Assembly (NCBI RefSeq): GCF_964204645.1
Contig: NC_134036.1
Location: 8,048,704-8,112,703 of the forward strand
Source: Tubulanus polymorphus
Lineage: Eukaryota > Nemertea > Palaeonemertea > Tubulaniformes > Tubulanidae
Reading direction: 5' to 3'
Length of the DNA: 64,000 nucleotides
The notes under the pieces are model-generated. The model was given only the letters and a program-made list of their open reading frames with translations, was not told the origin of the DNA and made no database searches. Position numbers and translations under genes: made by a program. Below are positions 22,337 to 33,754 of this stretch, one piece after another. The stretch's first letter is position 1, and the number at the start of each line of letters is the position of its first letter.

Positions 22337-25300
22337 ATGTCCAATTTTAATAAAAAATTTGATGTTAAAATGGAAGCAAACAAGAAGTACTACTGTCCAA
22401 CATGTAAAATAAGTATAGATAAATCTCAAAAAGCAAGACACAATAAAACTAAATCTCACTTAGAAAATAGATTAAACTTAGAATATAGAGATGATATATT
22501 GAAAAATTAATTAGAGGAATTGAAGAATGTAAAAGAAACATACAAATGTGATACATGTAATCAATCATTCAGTGAAAAAAAATATTATGAACAACATTTA
22601 AAATCTAAAAGTCATATTACAAATATCAATAATGATATTTCAGGTAAAGAATATTTTGATAAAGATAATGATAAGAAACAGAAGACAATTAAAAGAATAA
22701 AAAATAAATTAAACAATAAAAGACCATACATATATATTAATTCAGTAGATAATAAAAAAGAAATAGAAATAACCGAGGCATTCAAAAGTGATATTGGACC
22801 AGCTGCCATTGAGTTTGAATTTCATAAAAGCAAACATTAGATAAAAATAAAAAGCTAAGTTCTAAGTTTTTAGAAAAATGAAAAATGTTATAAAAATAAT
22901 TACTGAAGTTGAATACCCTGAAGTTAGTATATCTTCTTAAGTTACATTTTTAAAATCTGAATATATAATATAAATTCCCTTTCACAACATATAATTTCAA
23001 AACAGCGTATAGATGATAGATTAGATCAATGTTATAATGAAATAAAAAGTAAAATAGAAGAGAAATAATTTGAAGGATCGGGTTTAATATTTGATGAAAT
23101 AATATTTATGACTTTACATGTTTATAACACAAAATATAATAAGTTAACTAAATCAAAACCAATTGATGAAAATAATTTATCATATTATAAAGATGATAAT
23201 ATAAATGGATCAAGTTATCTCAAATTACCATTTAAAACTAATGCTGTAATAAATGTACAAAATGTTGATGATAAATGTTTTCTATGGATAATTATAAGTT
23301 GCTTACACCCAGTTGAAGATTATAAACAACATAGTTTTACATTAACACATTATAAACCATTTTAAAATAATTATAATATAGACAAGTATCCTGTTAGATT
23401 TAGAAATATCCCAAAAATAGAAAGAGATAATGATTTAAAGATAGATGTTTTTCATTTAATCAAATTACCAAAAACAAAAGGTAACAATATTAAACATTTT
23501 ACATTAGAACCTTTGTATTTATCAAATGATTATGATTCAAATGATGTTATAGATATATTATATTATGAGAATCATTATATGTGGATAAAACGTATTGATT
23601 TATTTTTTCAAATCAGAAAATGATTTTGATATTAAAATATATCTATGTAGAAAATGTATAACTAAATTCAGAACTGAAAGTGCATTATTAAATCATAAGC
23701 AATTATATAAAAATTATTGTAAAATAGTTTTACCAAATGATAAAATATTAGAATTCAAAAAATATGATTACAAGAATAAAGTGCCATTTGTAATATATGG
23801 TGACTGAGTCACTCAATAAAGAAATAACTGATCAAGATAGGAAAGAAATATATTATAAAAGAAAGAAATCAAATTCTGAAAATGATATAATTGATTATTC
23901 AGATCCTCAAATAACAAATACAATTGAAAAGATTCATCAAAGTGCTGCAGCTTTTGGATTATATATAAAATCTGATTATCCATAACTAATTGAAAGTGAA
24001 TATTATCATTATAGAAATGAAAATGATACAAATAAAGAAATAATTATGACAGAAGAAGATAAAGAAAAAATTGTGTTTGCAGATAAATGTTATTATTGTG
24101 AAAAGACATTTGATTTTAAAGATAAAAAAGTTGGGGATCATGATCATTTGAATGGAAAGTTTAGAGGCGCAGCGCATGAGAATTGTAACTTACAAGCTAT
24201 GAAAATCAATTTTGTTCCAGTAATATTTCATAATTTATCAGGATATGATGCACATTTATTTATAAGACAGTTGTGTCATAAAATAAAAGAAATCAATAAT
24301 GAAATAGAAAGATTAAATTCAAATAGATCAAAAGATAAAATAACAACTTATAAATTTAAAATGTTAGCTAAAACATCTGAGAATTATATATCTTTCCAAT
24401 TTGGGTGTCTAAGATTTATAGACTCATATAGATTTTTAAGTACTTCATTAGATAATTCATCAAAATCATTAGTTGATGATGAATTAAAAATATTAAAGGA
24501 ACACTATCCAAACAATGATCATTTTCAATTAATGAGATATAAAGGCGCAATTCCATATTGATTTATAAATCGCATAAGGATTTTAATATAACTGAATTAT
24601 TAAAAGAACAATTCTATGATGAATTAAAAAATGAATATGTGAAAGATGAAGTCTATAATAGAACATTGAATATTTGGAATCATTTTGGAATGGAAAATCA
24701 TGGACAATTAGTAGATTTATATTTAAAATCAGATGTATTATTATTAACTGATATATTTGAAAGGTTTAGAGATGTAAATCGAAAATATTTTAATATTGAC
24801 CCATGTCATTGTCATTCTAGTCAAGGTTTAACTTGGGATCGTGGTTTAAGATTTACGGATATAAGAATGGATTTGTTAACAAATTTAGACCAATTATTGT
24901 TATTCGAAAAATCTATGAGGTGTTTCAGGTGTATTAGGTGATATATATTTCAATGTAAATGATAACCCTGGATATAATCTATTATATATAGATGCAAATA
25001 ATCTATATGGTTGGGCAATGATGGAACCTCAGCGTTATGGAGTATTTGAAATAACTGAAATTTTACAGTATGAAAATAATGATAAATTTGATTGGAAGAA
25101 AATAATTCTAGATATTTCGGATGATTCAGTGACTGGTTACTTTTTTGTTGTAGATTTCGAATATCCTGAAAACATTAAATTTAAATCTATAAATCTAGCA
25201 TACTGTCCCGAACATAAAACTGTAACGCATGAAGAATTATCAAATTATCAAAACAGAATTAAACCCGATAATCATATTCATACAGAAAAGTTAATGGTAA

Positions 25301-26280
25301 CTCAGGAAGATAAATGTAATTATGTAGTACATTATAGAATGTTAAAATTCTATTTGAATCAAGGAATGATCCTAAAAAAGTACATAGATATATTTCATTC
25401 AGTCAATCTAAATGGTTAGAGAAATATATAGATTTTAACACCAAACAGAGAACTAAAGCTAAAACTGATTTTGAGAATGATTTCTTCAAGTTAATGAATA
25501 ATGCATTCTATGGAAAAACTTGTAAAAACATCAGAAATAGAAATGATATTGAGTTAGTCAGTAATGGCAAAAGAATTAGACATTTACAAACATATCCTAA
25601 GTTCATCGGTAACAGAATATTTGATGAAAATTTAGCTGCAGTTGAAAGGAGAACTTCTATGAAATTTAATAAACCAATTCATGTTGGAGCAACAGTTTTA
25701 GAAATATCAAAGTTATTAATGTATGAATTTTACTATGACGTATTACAACCTCATTTTGGAGAAAAGCATATAGAAATCTTATATTTTGACACTGACAGTT
25801 ACATATTAAAGATAAAAACTAATAACATAACAGATGATTTAAAAACATTAAAACATCATTTTGATTTTAGTAATTATCCTAAAGATCATGAATTGTTTAA
25901 CAATGATAATAAAAAGGTGCCCGGTAAATTCAAAGATGAATTAGGAGGTGAAGAAATATAAAACTAAAACTCATGAATCAAAGAAATTGAAAGGAATAAC
26001 CAAAAGCGTTGTTGAAAGAAAATATTCATTTCGAAGATTACATCAATTGTATATTCAATGAAGAAGTTGGAAAACATAAGATGAAATGTTTAGGATCCGA
26101 AGATCATGAAATGTTTATTGAAGAGATAGAGAAGATAAGTTTAAACCCATTCGATGATAAAAGATATATTTTAGATGATGGTATACACACAGTTATGGTT
26201 GTAATATAGAAGAATGCTTGAAATTAATAAGAGAAGAAAGAAAAGAGAATTATATTATGAAAAGGATTCCAGCACGTTAA
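22337..26280 (+). pseudogene. POLB: Protein-primed type B DNA polymerase, intein-free (copy C)
   Basis: Starts with two C2H2 fingers (YYCPTCKISIDKSQKARHNK and YKCDTCNQSFSEKKYYEQH). The exonuclease region includes HNLSGYDAHLF and YLKSDVLLLTDIF, with a Cys/His insert (CYYCEKTF...DHDHL). Polymerase motifs are DANNLYGWAM (A), NNAFYGKTC (B) and YFDTDSY (C). Motif C is uninterrupted here, giving the empty site for the intein of copy E. Stops and frameshifts occur throughout (e.g. about 22508, 22840, 23380, 23805, 24560, 25420). It also has about 25 more residues at the C-terminus than copy E, ending at 26280. Confidence 0.9.
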
Positions 26281-26307
26281 TCAATTTAAAAAATATATAT
26301 TTTATAA

Positions 26308-27081
26308 ATGGAGAGTAAACAGTCACAAACTAACAATATTCACCATAAAAAATGTTCAAAATGTGAATTGAATAAGCCATTTACTGAATATTACACAAAA
26401 AAAACTAAGAAAGATGGTTTAAGAAACAATTGTAAAAGATGTTGGAAACAGAAGAATAAACTGTATAATAAACAATGTTATATAGATAATATTGAAAAAT
26501 ATAAAGATAGAAGTAAACAATATTATCTAAATAATCTAGAAAAATGTAAAGAAACGAAAAAACAATGGAGAGAAAATAATCCAGAATATATTAGAGATTG
26601 GAAAAAAGATAATCGTGAACATTATGATGATTACAGTTATAATTATCAAAAAGAAAGGCGTCAAACAGATCTTAATTTTAAAATGAAACAATGTTTGAGA
26701 AATAGATCATCAAAATTATTCAGTAAAGAAACGCATTTAGAAACGCTAAAAAAATTCCTTGGATTGTTCAGATGAATTTCTCAAATCATGGATTATATAT
26801 CAGTTCGATGATGAAATGAATAAAGATAATTATGGAAATTATTTTCATATTGATCACGTGTAACCAATATCTAATAACACGAGTGATGAATACAATAAAA
26901 AAAACTAATTTGGAATTGGAATAATCTAAGACCCATTGAAAAGAAAGAAAATAAAATTAAGTCTAACAAACTTGATATGAAATTATATTTTGATCAATTA
27001 GATAAAGCAAAGAAATTTATCGAATTATGGAATAGTGATCCAAATAATGAACAATATGTTGAATCTTTATTGAGTGGTTAA
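26308..27081 (+). pseudogene. Stand-alone HNH endonuclease gene (copy C)
   Basis: The first 155 codons are open. They contain a zinc-binding pair CSKCELNKPFTEYY...CKRCW, then a Lys/Asn/Tyr-rich helical linker. After a frameshift near 26770 the HNH core follows, with FHIDHV near 26850 and the downstream Asn-rich WNN-LRP segment near 26915. Stops at about 26862 and a frameshift near 26900 interrupt it. The layout (Cys-pair, then HIDHV, then N...N) matches HNH nucleases common in phages and giant viruses. The start lies in TATATATTTTATAAATGG. It has no counterpart in copies A, E or F. Confidence 0.75.
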
Positions 27082-27197
27082 AGATTAATATATCTCAAAT
27101 CTTCAACTAGCTAGTATTTAAAATTCTTTTACTTCAAATGGCTAGTATCATTTGAAGAATAAGTATATTATTTTTTCCGCTTTTTTTGCTAAAATAA

Positions 27198-27735
27198 ATG
27201 TCAAAGAAATCTAATAAGAATAATATTAATATTGAAAAGACAATTGAGGATTTAGGTATTACAGATACTAAAGATACAGTTGTTTCTAATTGTGCTCAAA
27301 ATAAAAATAATATTAATTTCGAATTCTACTTATATTGTAAGCACCATCTTGAGTTATAAATTGCTGGTGGAAAATCTAAGGATTTCTTGGGTAAAATTAT
27401 AACTTATCAAGAATTAGATGCCATGAAACCAGACAAAGTAATCAAACATTTAAAAATATATGAAGAAGCTAGATTGGCTAGACTAAATGACTCTATTAGT
27501 GATGGAATAGTTAAATGTTAATACCAATTGATGATGAAAATAAATTATATAAAGATTTAAAAAAAATTACTACTTAGTTATGACAGAACTGCAAAAATAG
27601 GTTGGGTACGCTTCATTTCAATTAGGTGGAATAATGACATTAATTTCTACTGGCGTGATAACATTTTCTCATATCAAACCTATAGTATGTAAATCAGATA
27701 ATAATATCGAAACAGTACACAAATTAACTAAAATA
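27198..27735 (+). pseudogene. Relative of the 201-aa membrane gene (copy C)
   Basis: The N-terminal IEKTIEDLGIT and FYLYCKHHLEL stretches align with the 201-aa proteins at 5729 and 53925, and the hydrophobic FQLGG...LISTGVITFSHI segment is present near the end. Stops near 27358 and around 27520-27600 break the frame. The start follows CGCTTTTTTTGCTAAAATAAATG. Confidence 0.8.
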
Positions 27736-27736
27736 A

Positions 27737-28082
27737 ATGAGTGATGATGTTAAGAAGAAGCCTGAAAAACAAATTAAATGGGCTAGGGAATTAGGTAAAG
27801 ATCTTCAGAATTAAAAAAGCTAAGAAAAAGAAATTAACTGATTTAAACGAATCACAGAAATTATCTGATATTGATTCGAATGATAATCCATTTAATTCTT
27901 CTAATACTGGAAGAAATAATTACTTATATATTACAATTGGGTTAATTGCAGTTATTATATTCTCCGGCGTAATATATAAATATAAGTATAAATCTGATGA
28001 TAACAATAATGATTCCGATGATAAACATGTTATACCTGAAAATAAGTCAAATGATAAAGTCATTGAAAATAAACCAAGATAA
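27737..28082 (+). pseudogene. Relative of the 122-aa membrane gene (copy C)
   Basis: KKKPEKQIKWARELGKD aligns with KKKPRTQKQIEWSRQLG of the 122-aa genes. A single membrane segment (YLYITIGLIAVIIFSG) and a polar tail follow. A one-base change near 27810 shifts the frame. As in copies A and E it follows the 201-aa relative, though without the overlap. Confidence 0.78.
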
Positions 28083-28103
28083 TTATTAATGGATTAAAAT
28101 AAG

Positions 28104-29196
28104 ATGAAAAAAAGAACAATATTAAATAGATTTATATTATAACCCAGAGAGTGACGTATCATATTCTAGCGTAACAGAATTATGGGATATAATTAAATCT
28201 GATAAAGAAAATATAAAATATAGTGAACTGAGATTATGGTTACAAAATCAACCAACATATCAAATCCATAAGAAAATGGATAAAAATTATTTAACAAGAA
28301 AAGTTATGGTTTCATATATTGATCAACAATGGCAAGCTGATTTAATTGATATGAAGAACTTAGAAGAATACAACAAAGGATATTTCTGGAATTAAATGTT
28401 TATTAAATGTTATAGACATATTCAGTAGATACGCATGGTCAATTACAATCAAAAATAAAACTGGTATAGAAGTTACTAATGCTTTCAATATTTAAAGAAC
28501 CTATTCCAGATTAGATACAATTTGATGAAGGTAAAGAATTTTATAATAAACATTTTAAAAAATTATTATCTAATAATGATGTAGAATATTTTTCAACACA
28601 CTCAAATAAAAAAGCATCTATTATAGAAAGATTCAATACAACATTGAAAACTAGAATGTGGAAATATTTCACTGCAAAAGAAACATATAAATATATCGAT
28701 GTGTTAGATGATTTAGTGAAATGTTATAATAATTCTTAACTTTTAAGTATTGGTGTGAAACCTATACAAGCTAGAAAAGAAGATAATTCATGAATAGTTT
28801 GGATTAATTTATATGGTGCGTTTGTTACACACAATTTTGGAGAACCTAAATTTGAAATAGGACAAAATTGTTAGAATATTTAAATATCGAAAAACAATTT
28901 ATAAAGGTTATACTCCAAATTTTACTGTAGAAATATTTAAGATTAAAAAGATAATATTAACTAAAACTTTTGTTTAAAAATTAGAAGATCTAAAAGATGA
29001 AAAAATATTAGGTTATTTTTATGAACAAGAATTATCACTTGTACCAAATCCAGATGATATAGAATATAAAATAGAGAAGGTATTGAAAAAAAAACTCTTA
29101 AAGGAAAAAAGTATTCTTTACATAAATATAAAGAGTATGATGATAAATTTAATGAATGAATTTTATCTAGTAAAATTAAAAGAATAAATGAATAAA
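28104..29196 (+). pseudogene. INT: Integrase, divergent (copy C)
   Basis: LYYNPESDVSYSS at the start, first catalytic Asp in QWQADLIDM, second in FDEGKEFYNKHF, and Glu in SIIERFNTTLKTRMW. Several stops and frameshifts between them (e.g. near 28395, 28500, 28738). A decayed chromodomain-like end lies near 29100-29190. Confidence 0.83.
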
Positions 29197-29832
29197 GATT
29201 TATTTATATTTGAACCACATAATATGTTAGTTACTGGAGTAACAAATTGTGGTAAAACACATTTTGTATTAGATTTATTAGAAACTATTTATAAAAATCA
29301 TTTTGATAATATAATATTATTTTGCTACTTATTTTCCTACTTATTAAATGAATAAAACATATAATAAGGATATAGTTAAGATAAAAAAGTTTATTATATT
29401 AGATCCTAAAATAGTAAATGAAAATTTAGATAATTGTATTAAAATAGCAATTGATATTTACAAAGGAACAAATACATTATTCATTATAGATGATTGTGCA
29501 AATTTACATGATTCAAAATTTAGAGAAAGTGAGTTATGTTATTTAGCTTTCTCTGGGGGACATTTTGGGATAACAACTTGGTTTTTAAATCAAAAATATA
29601 ATTCAATTGTTAAAGATTTTAGAGAGAATATTATATTCTTAGTTTTATTTTATAACTAAGATAGAAAATCAATGCAACAATCATTGGAAGAAAATCAAAT
29701 TCTACCTGAAAATCAATTATATCAAATTATACTGAATTACATGATGAATATATGAATAAATTAAAAAGTAATGAAGGTTCAAAATTATTACTGAGACTAC
29801 AATTTCCCTATGAATATAAATTTATAAAATAA
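29188..29832 (+). pseudogene. ATP: Packaging ATPase, divergent (copy C)
   Basis: Starts ATGAATAAAGATTTA directly at the end of the integrase. Walker A (GVTNCGKTHF) and Walker B (LFIIDDCANLHD) are clear. A small insertion/duplication of CTACTTATT near 29330 and a stop near 29658 break the frame. Confidence 0.85.
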
Positions 29833-31180
29833 GGGGTATGAGGCTAAAAAAATTGATACCTTGTTTCTCCGCTCTGCTGAGCTTAAATGTTGACCTGTCC
29901 GCCTATCTACCCTATACATTACTTTTTTTAAAATCGTGATCAATTTTACCATAACAGATCCGGCCGCTATAGAAATGAACTGTTTACAAATTTTATCATA
30001 TTTTACAAAAATGACCCGGCCGCTGCGGAGAAACAAGGTATCATTTTTGATTAGCCTAACCTTTAAGCATTTATGTATTAGATACGTATTAGATACGTAT
30101 TAGATACCTTAATACTTAAAATTTGAAATATTATAGAATTTTGAATTGTGTATGAATGGATGAGTGGATGAATTGGAAGAATTGGATGACTCATCCATTC
30201 ATCCATTCATCCAATTCATCCATTCATCCATTCATCCAATTCATCCAATTCATCCATTCATCCAATTCATTAGAAACAGCTGAAAATGACTAAAAAATGT
30301 TTCAATTATTGCCCACAACATAGCGTCGCCAGATTTCTGATTTAATGGTCCAAAAACTTATTCGATCGCATTTTTCTCGTTCATTTTCTGGTAGATGAGA
30401 GCGGGTTAAACAATCGCGTAGCGATATGTCCGCATTGACATTGGCAGTAAAGAATGGGGAACAGCCTCTTCTCAATAGAAAAACACAAAATTATGTACCT
30501 CCGGTTTATAAATATCACAGTGTTTGGATATCACTGTTATTCCAACTATCAGTACCCATGGGATTATTTGGGATTAATTCTCAGCGTCAGAATACGTATT
30601 TCTAGAACAGTGGAACAGCAGCCTACTCGTGACTGAAACCCGTATGTGATCGTGCGGGAACGCCTTTACTAAAGTTAAAACCATTTCCTGATGACACGAA
30701 ACGGTAAACGGTAGGCTACCACCATGATACGATATCACCAATAAAGATAGATAATTTTATTCAATTTTACTAGTGTTGTTTATTGGAGGAAAATATCATT
30801 GTTAAGTACGCCGAGAACAACTATGTTGTATTATCAATCAGTTGACTGACATTGTAAAATTCGATTGGGCTATATTGTCATATACGTTTTCTTTTTAGGA
30901 CGTGGCGAGAGTCAAGTAGCGAAAAACGTCCCCCGGGTCAGCAGGCAGGCAGGGCGGCGCGGCCGGTCGGACGGAGGCGGCGCGCCTGCTGCGCACTCAT
31001 AAGGCGGTAGCACCCTCTTACGCACTCGGCAGAGATTCGCTTTGTAATGCGCGCCGGAGAAAAATACCTTTTATTTTCTTTTCCATGCGTTAAACAACAG
31101 TGATTGAATTTACGCTTTGTTTGCAATATTGCGATGGTTATTTGCCGCTGCTGTAGTTTTTTGGAATTGAATCGAGTGGC
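29833..31180. other. Host intergenic DNA with CCATTCAT microsatellite and GC-rich patch
   Basis: Contains a (CCATTCAT/CCAATTCAT)n tract at about 30175-30270 and GATACGTATTA repeats at 30078-30108. A CpG-rich patch lies at about 30925-31000, where a short minus-strand open frame results from base composition. A GTTTCTCCG...GAGAAAC-type inverted pair brackets 29860-30035. No gene supported. Confidence 0.6.
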
Positions 31181-31272
31181 CTTGGTAGCTCAGTGAGATA
31201 AGGCGTGATGCTGTTGAATCCACTATCAATGCTGAGTGACAAGTGGGTTCGAGTCCTGCTGGCTGCGAACAG
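31180..31272 (+). repeat. tRNA-like SINE head
   Basis: Box A-like TAGCTCAGTGAGATAAGG and box B GGGTTCGAGTCCTG about 50 bases apart define an internal RNA polymerase III promoter of tRNA type. The acceptor stem does not pair well, so this is more likely a tRNA-derived SINE than a working tRNA. Copy D inserted eight bases after it. Confidence 0.65.
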
Positions 31273-31274
31273 TG

Positions 31275-31280
31275 TGCGGC
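31275..31280. repeat. Left target-site duplication of copy D (TGCGGC)
   Basis: Identical to the six bases at 37535-37540 directly beyond the right TIR. A 6-bp duplication is the hallmark of Polinton integration. Confidence 0.9.
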
Positions 31281-31396
31281 AGTAATTAGAAAAGTAGGCT
31301 TTCAGGCCAGAGGACGAGAGGACGAGACACCACTCATCACCACAAGTAATTTTTTTCCTAGCACTCATCACCACAAGTAATTTTTTTTCCTAATAA
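31281..31396. repeat. Left TIR of copy D, with internal duplication
   Basis: AGTAATTAGAAAAGTAGGC, then tandem GAGGACGAGAGGACGAG, then CACTCATCACCACAAGTAATTTTTTT. The last part is duplicated (two CACTCATCACCACAAG units) in both TIRs of copy D but not in copies A or E, so the duplication predates palindrome formation. Confidence 0.9.
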
Positions 31397-31513
31397 ATGG
31401 GGGAGAATGAACACCAACTAGAAAACAATAATGTCAATAAAAATCAATATTATTGTCAATATTGTAAAAAATACATCGATACATCTAATAAAACACGACA
31501 TGAAAAATGTTAG
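31397..31513 (+). pseudogene. POLB: Polymerase N-terminal remnant, left arm (copy D)
   Basis: Matches the first 38 codons of the copy E polymerase gene (39534 on), including the first zinc finger. An internal deletion then joins it to the region around the MENVRNYIDS codons in a different frame, ending at a TAG at 31511-31513. The deletion ends share the short sequence GAAAA, which suggests slippage or end joining at microhomology. A matching 38-codon frame lies in the right arm. Confidence 0.85.
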
Positions 31514-31589
31514 AAATTATATTGATTCACTAGAAATAAAAGATACAAATTAAATTTTTTTTTTTTGCTTTTTTCCAAAAATAAACACA

Positions 31590-31895
31590 CTTTTTAATAT
31601 AAAAGCGCTAATAAAATGATAAAATTGTTCAATATTAAAAGTGTGAGTAAAGTGTGAGTAAAATAATTTAGATTTTCAATATTAAAAGTGTGAGTAAAGT
31701 GTGAGTAAAATGATAAAATTGTTTAATATTAAAAGTGTGAGTAAAGTGTGAGTAAAATAATTGAGATTTTCAATATTAAAAGTGTGAGTAAAGTGTGAGT
31801 AAAATGATAAAATTGTTTAATATTAAAAGTGTGAGTAAAGTGTGAGTAAAATAATTGAGATTTTCAATATTAAAAGTGTGAGTAAAGTGTGAGTA
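31590..31895 (+). repeat. GTGTGAGTAAA tandem repeats, left arm (copy D)
   Basis: Paired GTGTGAGTAAAGTGTGAGTAAA units about every 47 bases, alternating with ATGATAAAATTGTTTAATATT and ATAATTGAGATTTTCAATATT spacers. The inverted partner lies at about 37013-37210 with fewer units. Confidence 0.85.
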
Positions 31896-31912
31896 ATAAT
31901 TTTGTTATAAAA

Positions 31913-32569
31913 ATGAAGAAAGAAGAACCCAACTTCAAAATCGAAATCAATGAAACCAATAAATCATTTTCACAGTTTAACATTAGAAATTATATTTCAG
32001 CAACAAATTTAGTATATGGAAGACAATATAAAATTGATAATATTACTGTAATTAATCAAATATTATTAAATGAAACATATTTAATTACTGAACTAATAGA
32101 TACTTTAGATAATGGCGCCAAAAATCCTAAAATATTTAATACAGTTTTAAATTATAAAGGTAATTTAGATGAAAACATAATAAATATTCTTAAATTTCCT
32201 TTTAATGAAAGAGAAAGTGATATAATACTTTCAAAAGGTAATGATAGGATAGACTTAAGAATTGAAAAACGACGATTATATTATTGTAATTTTGATGATA
32301 AACAAATTATTTATAATGAAAATACATCAAATATTGAAATTCAATGTGATTTAGAAAACAATAATTCTTTTAAAGATATTGCAATTCAGTGTGATTTAGA
32401 AAATAGTAAATCTTTTAAACATATCGCAATTCAATGTGATTTAGAAAATGAATTCAAAAGATTTAATCCTAATGAAAAAATTCATTGTTATTGCGGAGGT
32501 AAATATTCAAAATCACATAAATCAAAGCATTACCAAACAATTAAACATAAAAACTGGTGTAAAGAGTAA
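31913..32569 (+). CDS. 218-aa protein with IQCDLEN repeats and Cys/His end (copy D, left arm only)
   Basis: Intact ORF. I place the start at the ATG at 31913, in TTTTGTTATAAAAATG; an upstream in-frame GTG lies in the repeat. No family recognised for the body. Three tandem repeats containing IQCDLEN occupy about residues 140-186. The C-terminus has CYCGGKYSKSHKSKHYQTIKH, a Cys/His pattern that could bind zinc. It is absent from the right arm, where minisatellite takes its place, and from all other copies, so it is cargo of the palindromic element or of an unseen parent. Confidence 0.65.
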   Translation: MKKEEPNFKIEINETNKSFSQFNIRNYISATNLVYGRQYKIDNITVINQILLNETYLITELIDTLDNGAKNPKIFNTVLNYKGNLDENIINILKFPFNERESDIILSKGNDRIDLRIEKRRLYYCNFDDKQIIYNENTSNIEIQCDLENNNSFKDIAIQCDLENSKSFKHIAIQCDLENEFKRFNPNEKIHCYCGGKYSKSHKSKHYQTIKHKNWCKE

Positions 32570-32639
32570 CAATTCTACATTGAAAATAAATTAAATAGTC
32601 AAATAATTATTGAATTTAGTTAAATGATTTAAATATCTA

Positions 32640-33065
32640 ATAGACTGTTGAAATGATAAATTGTTTGGCTGTTAAAATGATAAATTGTTCGACTGTTGAA
32701 ATAATAAATTGTTTGACAGTTGAAATGATAAATTGTTTGACAGTTGAAATGATAAATTGTTTGACAGTTGAAATGATAAATTGTTCGACTGTTGAAATGA
32801 TAAGTCAGTTGAAATGATAAATTGTTTGACAGTTGAAATGATAAATTCTTTGACAGTTGAAATGATAAATTGTTTGACAGTTGAAATGATAAACTGTTTG
32901 ACAGTTGAAATGATAAATTGTTCGACTGTTGAAATAATAAATTGTTTGACAGTTGAAATGATAAACTGTTTGACAGTTGAAATGATAAACTGTTTGACAG
33001 TTGAAATGATAAATTGTTCGACAGTTGAAATGATAAATTGTTTAGCTGTAAATTTAATTGTTATT
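32640..33065 (+). repeat. 24-bp minisatellite, left arm (copy D)
   Basis: Repeats of TGACAGTTGAAATGATAAATTGTT. The 24-bp unit equals eight codons, so a repeated MINCLTVE frame stays open (e.g. 32814-33068), but there is no start context and the right arm's frame differs in length. Treated as a repeat, not a gene. Confidence 0.85.
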
Positions 33066-33167
33066 TGATTTAATCATTTAAAAGTTTAATATTTTAAAAA
33101 TGATTTTAAAATATTTAAATAAAAACAAGCAAATGTTTATTAATTTTCTAATTTCTTTCTTAAATAA

Positions 33168-33386
33168 ATGGATGGTTTCATTCCAACTGGGAAAAGTGAT
33201 TTAAAACATTATTTAGTTGCTGGAGGTTTAATTTTAGCTGCGCTTTACTTTTATTATGAAAATATTTCAAAAGATTTAATAAATGAAAATAATAAATTAA
33301 GCAAGAAATTAAAGAAGTTAAATACTAAAAATGGAAATAATTATAAAAACGGTAATAATCACAAGAAAGTTGTTGAATCAGATTAA
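33168..33386 (+). CDS. 72-aa single-pass membrane protein (copy D, left arm)
   Basis: Intact ORF, identical in protein sequence to the right-arm copy at 35134-35352. A membrane segment (about residues 14-30, YLVAGGLILAALYFYY) is followed by a Lys/Asn-rich helical tail. The start follows TTTCTTTCTTAAATAAATGG, the family's T-rich/TAAATG context. No known family; not present in copies A, C, E or F. Confidence 0.7.
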   Translation: MDGFIPTGKSDLKHYLVAGGLILAALYFYYENISKDLINENNKLSKKLKKLNTKNGNNYKNGNNHKKVVESD

Positions 33387-33422
33387 ATAGTGAATTAATC
33401 TATTAAAATCTTTTCTTATTAA

Positions 33423-33704
33423 ATGAGTGAAAATATATTAAATTTGTTAAATCTTATTTACAGAAATCAAGAGAAAATGAAATTAATTATGATGATTTCA
33501 GGGTTACTTTCATTTTCAGTTTATAGTTTGAAACAATTGTTTCATTTTTATGATGATTGTAAAATAAAATATATTGAATTGAAAAATAATATCAATTACA
33601 TTTCAGATAGAATGAATAATATTAAAAGATGCGAAATTTGTAGTAAAAAATACAAGACGGAAAAAGGATTTAGAAATCATAAAATTGGGCATAAATTGGA
33701 ATGA
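33423..33704 (+). CDS. 93-aa membrane plus C2H2 zinc-finger protein (copy D, left arm)
   Basis: Intact ORF. A hydrophobic helix (about residues 18-36) is followed by a charged stretch and one C2H2 finger near the end (CEICSKKYKTEKGFRNHKIGH). The right-arm copy differs at one residue (Ser/Asn near position 35). The combination of membrane anchor and nucleic-acid-type finger is unusual. The start is TCTTATTAAATG. Confidence 0.72.
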   Translation: MSENILNLLNLIYRNQEKMKLIMMISGLLSFSVYSLKQLFHFYDDCKIKYIELKNNINYISDRMNNIKRCEICSKKYKTEKGFRNHKIGHKLE

Positions 33705-33754
33705 TTAAATAACAAATTAAAGTAAAGAATTTTAAAAAAATCTCATTTATTGTG

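Larger units (their letters stand above)
22337..29832 (+). mobile_element. Polinton copy C, divergent, no capsid genes
   Basis: Gene order is polymerase, HNH nuclease, 201-aa-like gene, 122-aa-like gene, integrase, ATPase, all on the plus strand. This differs from copy E, where capsid genes precede integrase and ATPase and the two membrane genes come last. No TIRs were found at either side. All genes carry stops or frameshifts. Either a different Polinton lineage or a rearranged deletion product. Confidence 0.8.

Noticed and set aside
30175-30270. CRISPR-like repeat array
   Set aside because: A simple CCATTCAT microsatellite with no spacers; the genome is eukaryotic.
31180-31272. Functional tRNA gene
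   Set aside because: Boxes A and B are good, but the acceptor stem does not pair and the anticodon arm is unclear; a SINE head is more likely.
30938-31374. Minus-strand open frames near the SINE
   Set aside because: Explained by high GC composition and the SINE/TIR sequence; no family match.
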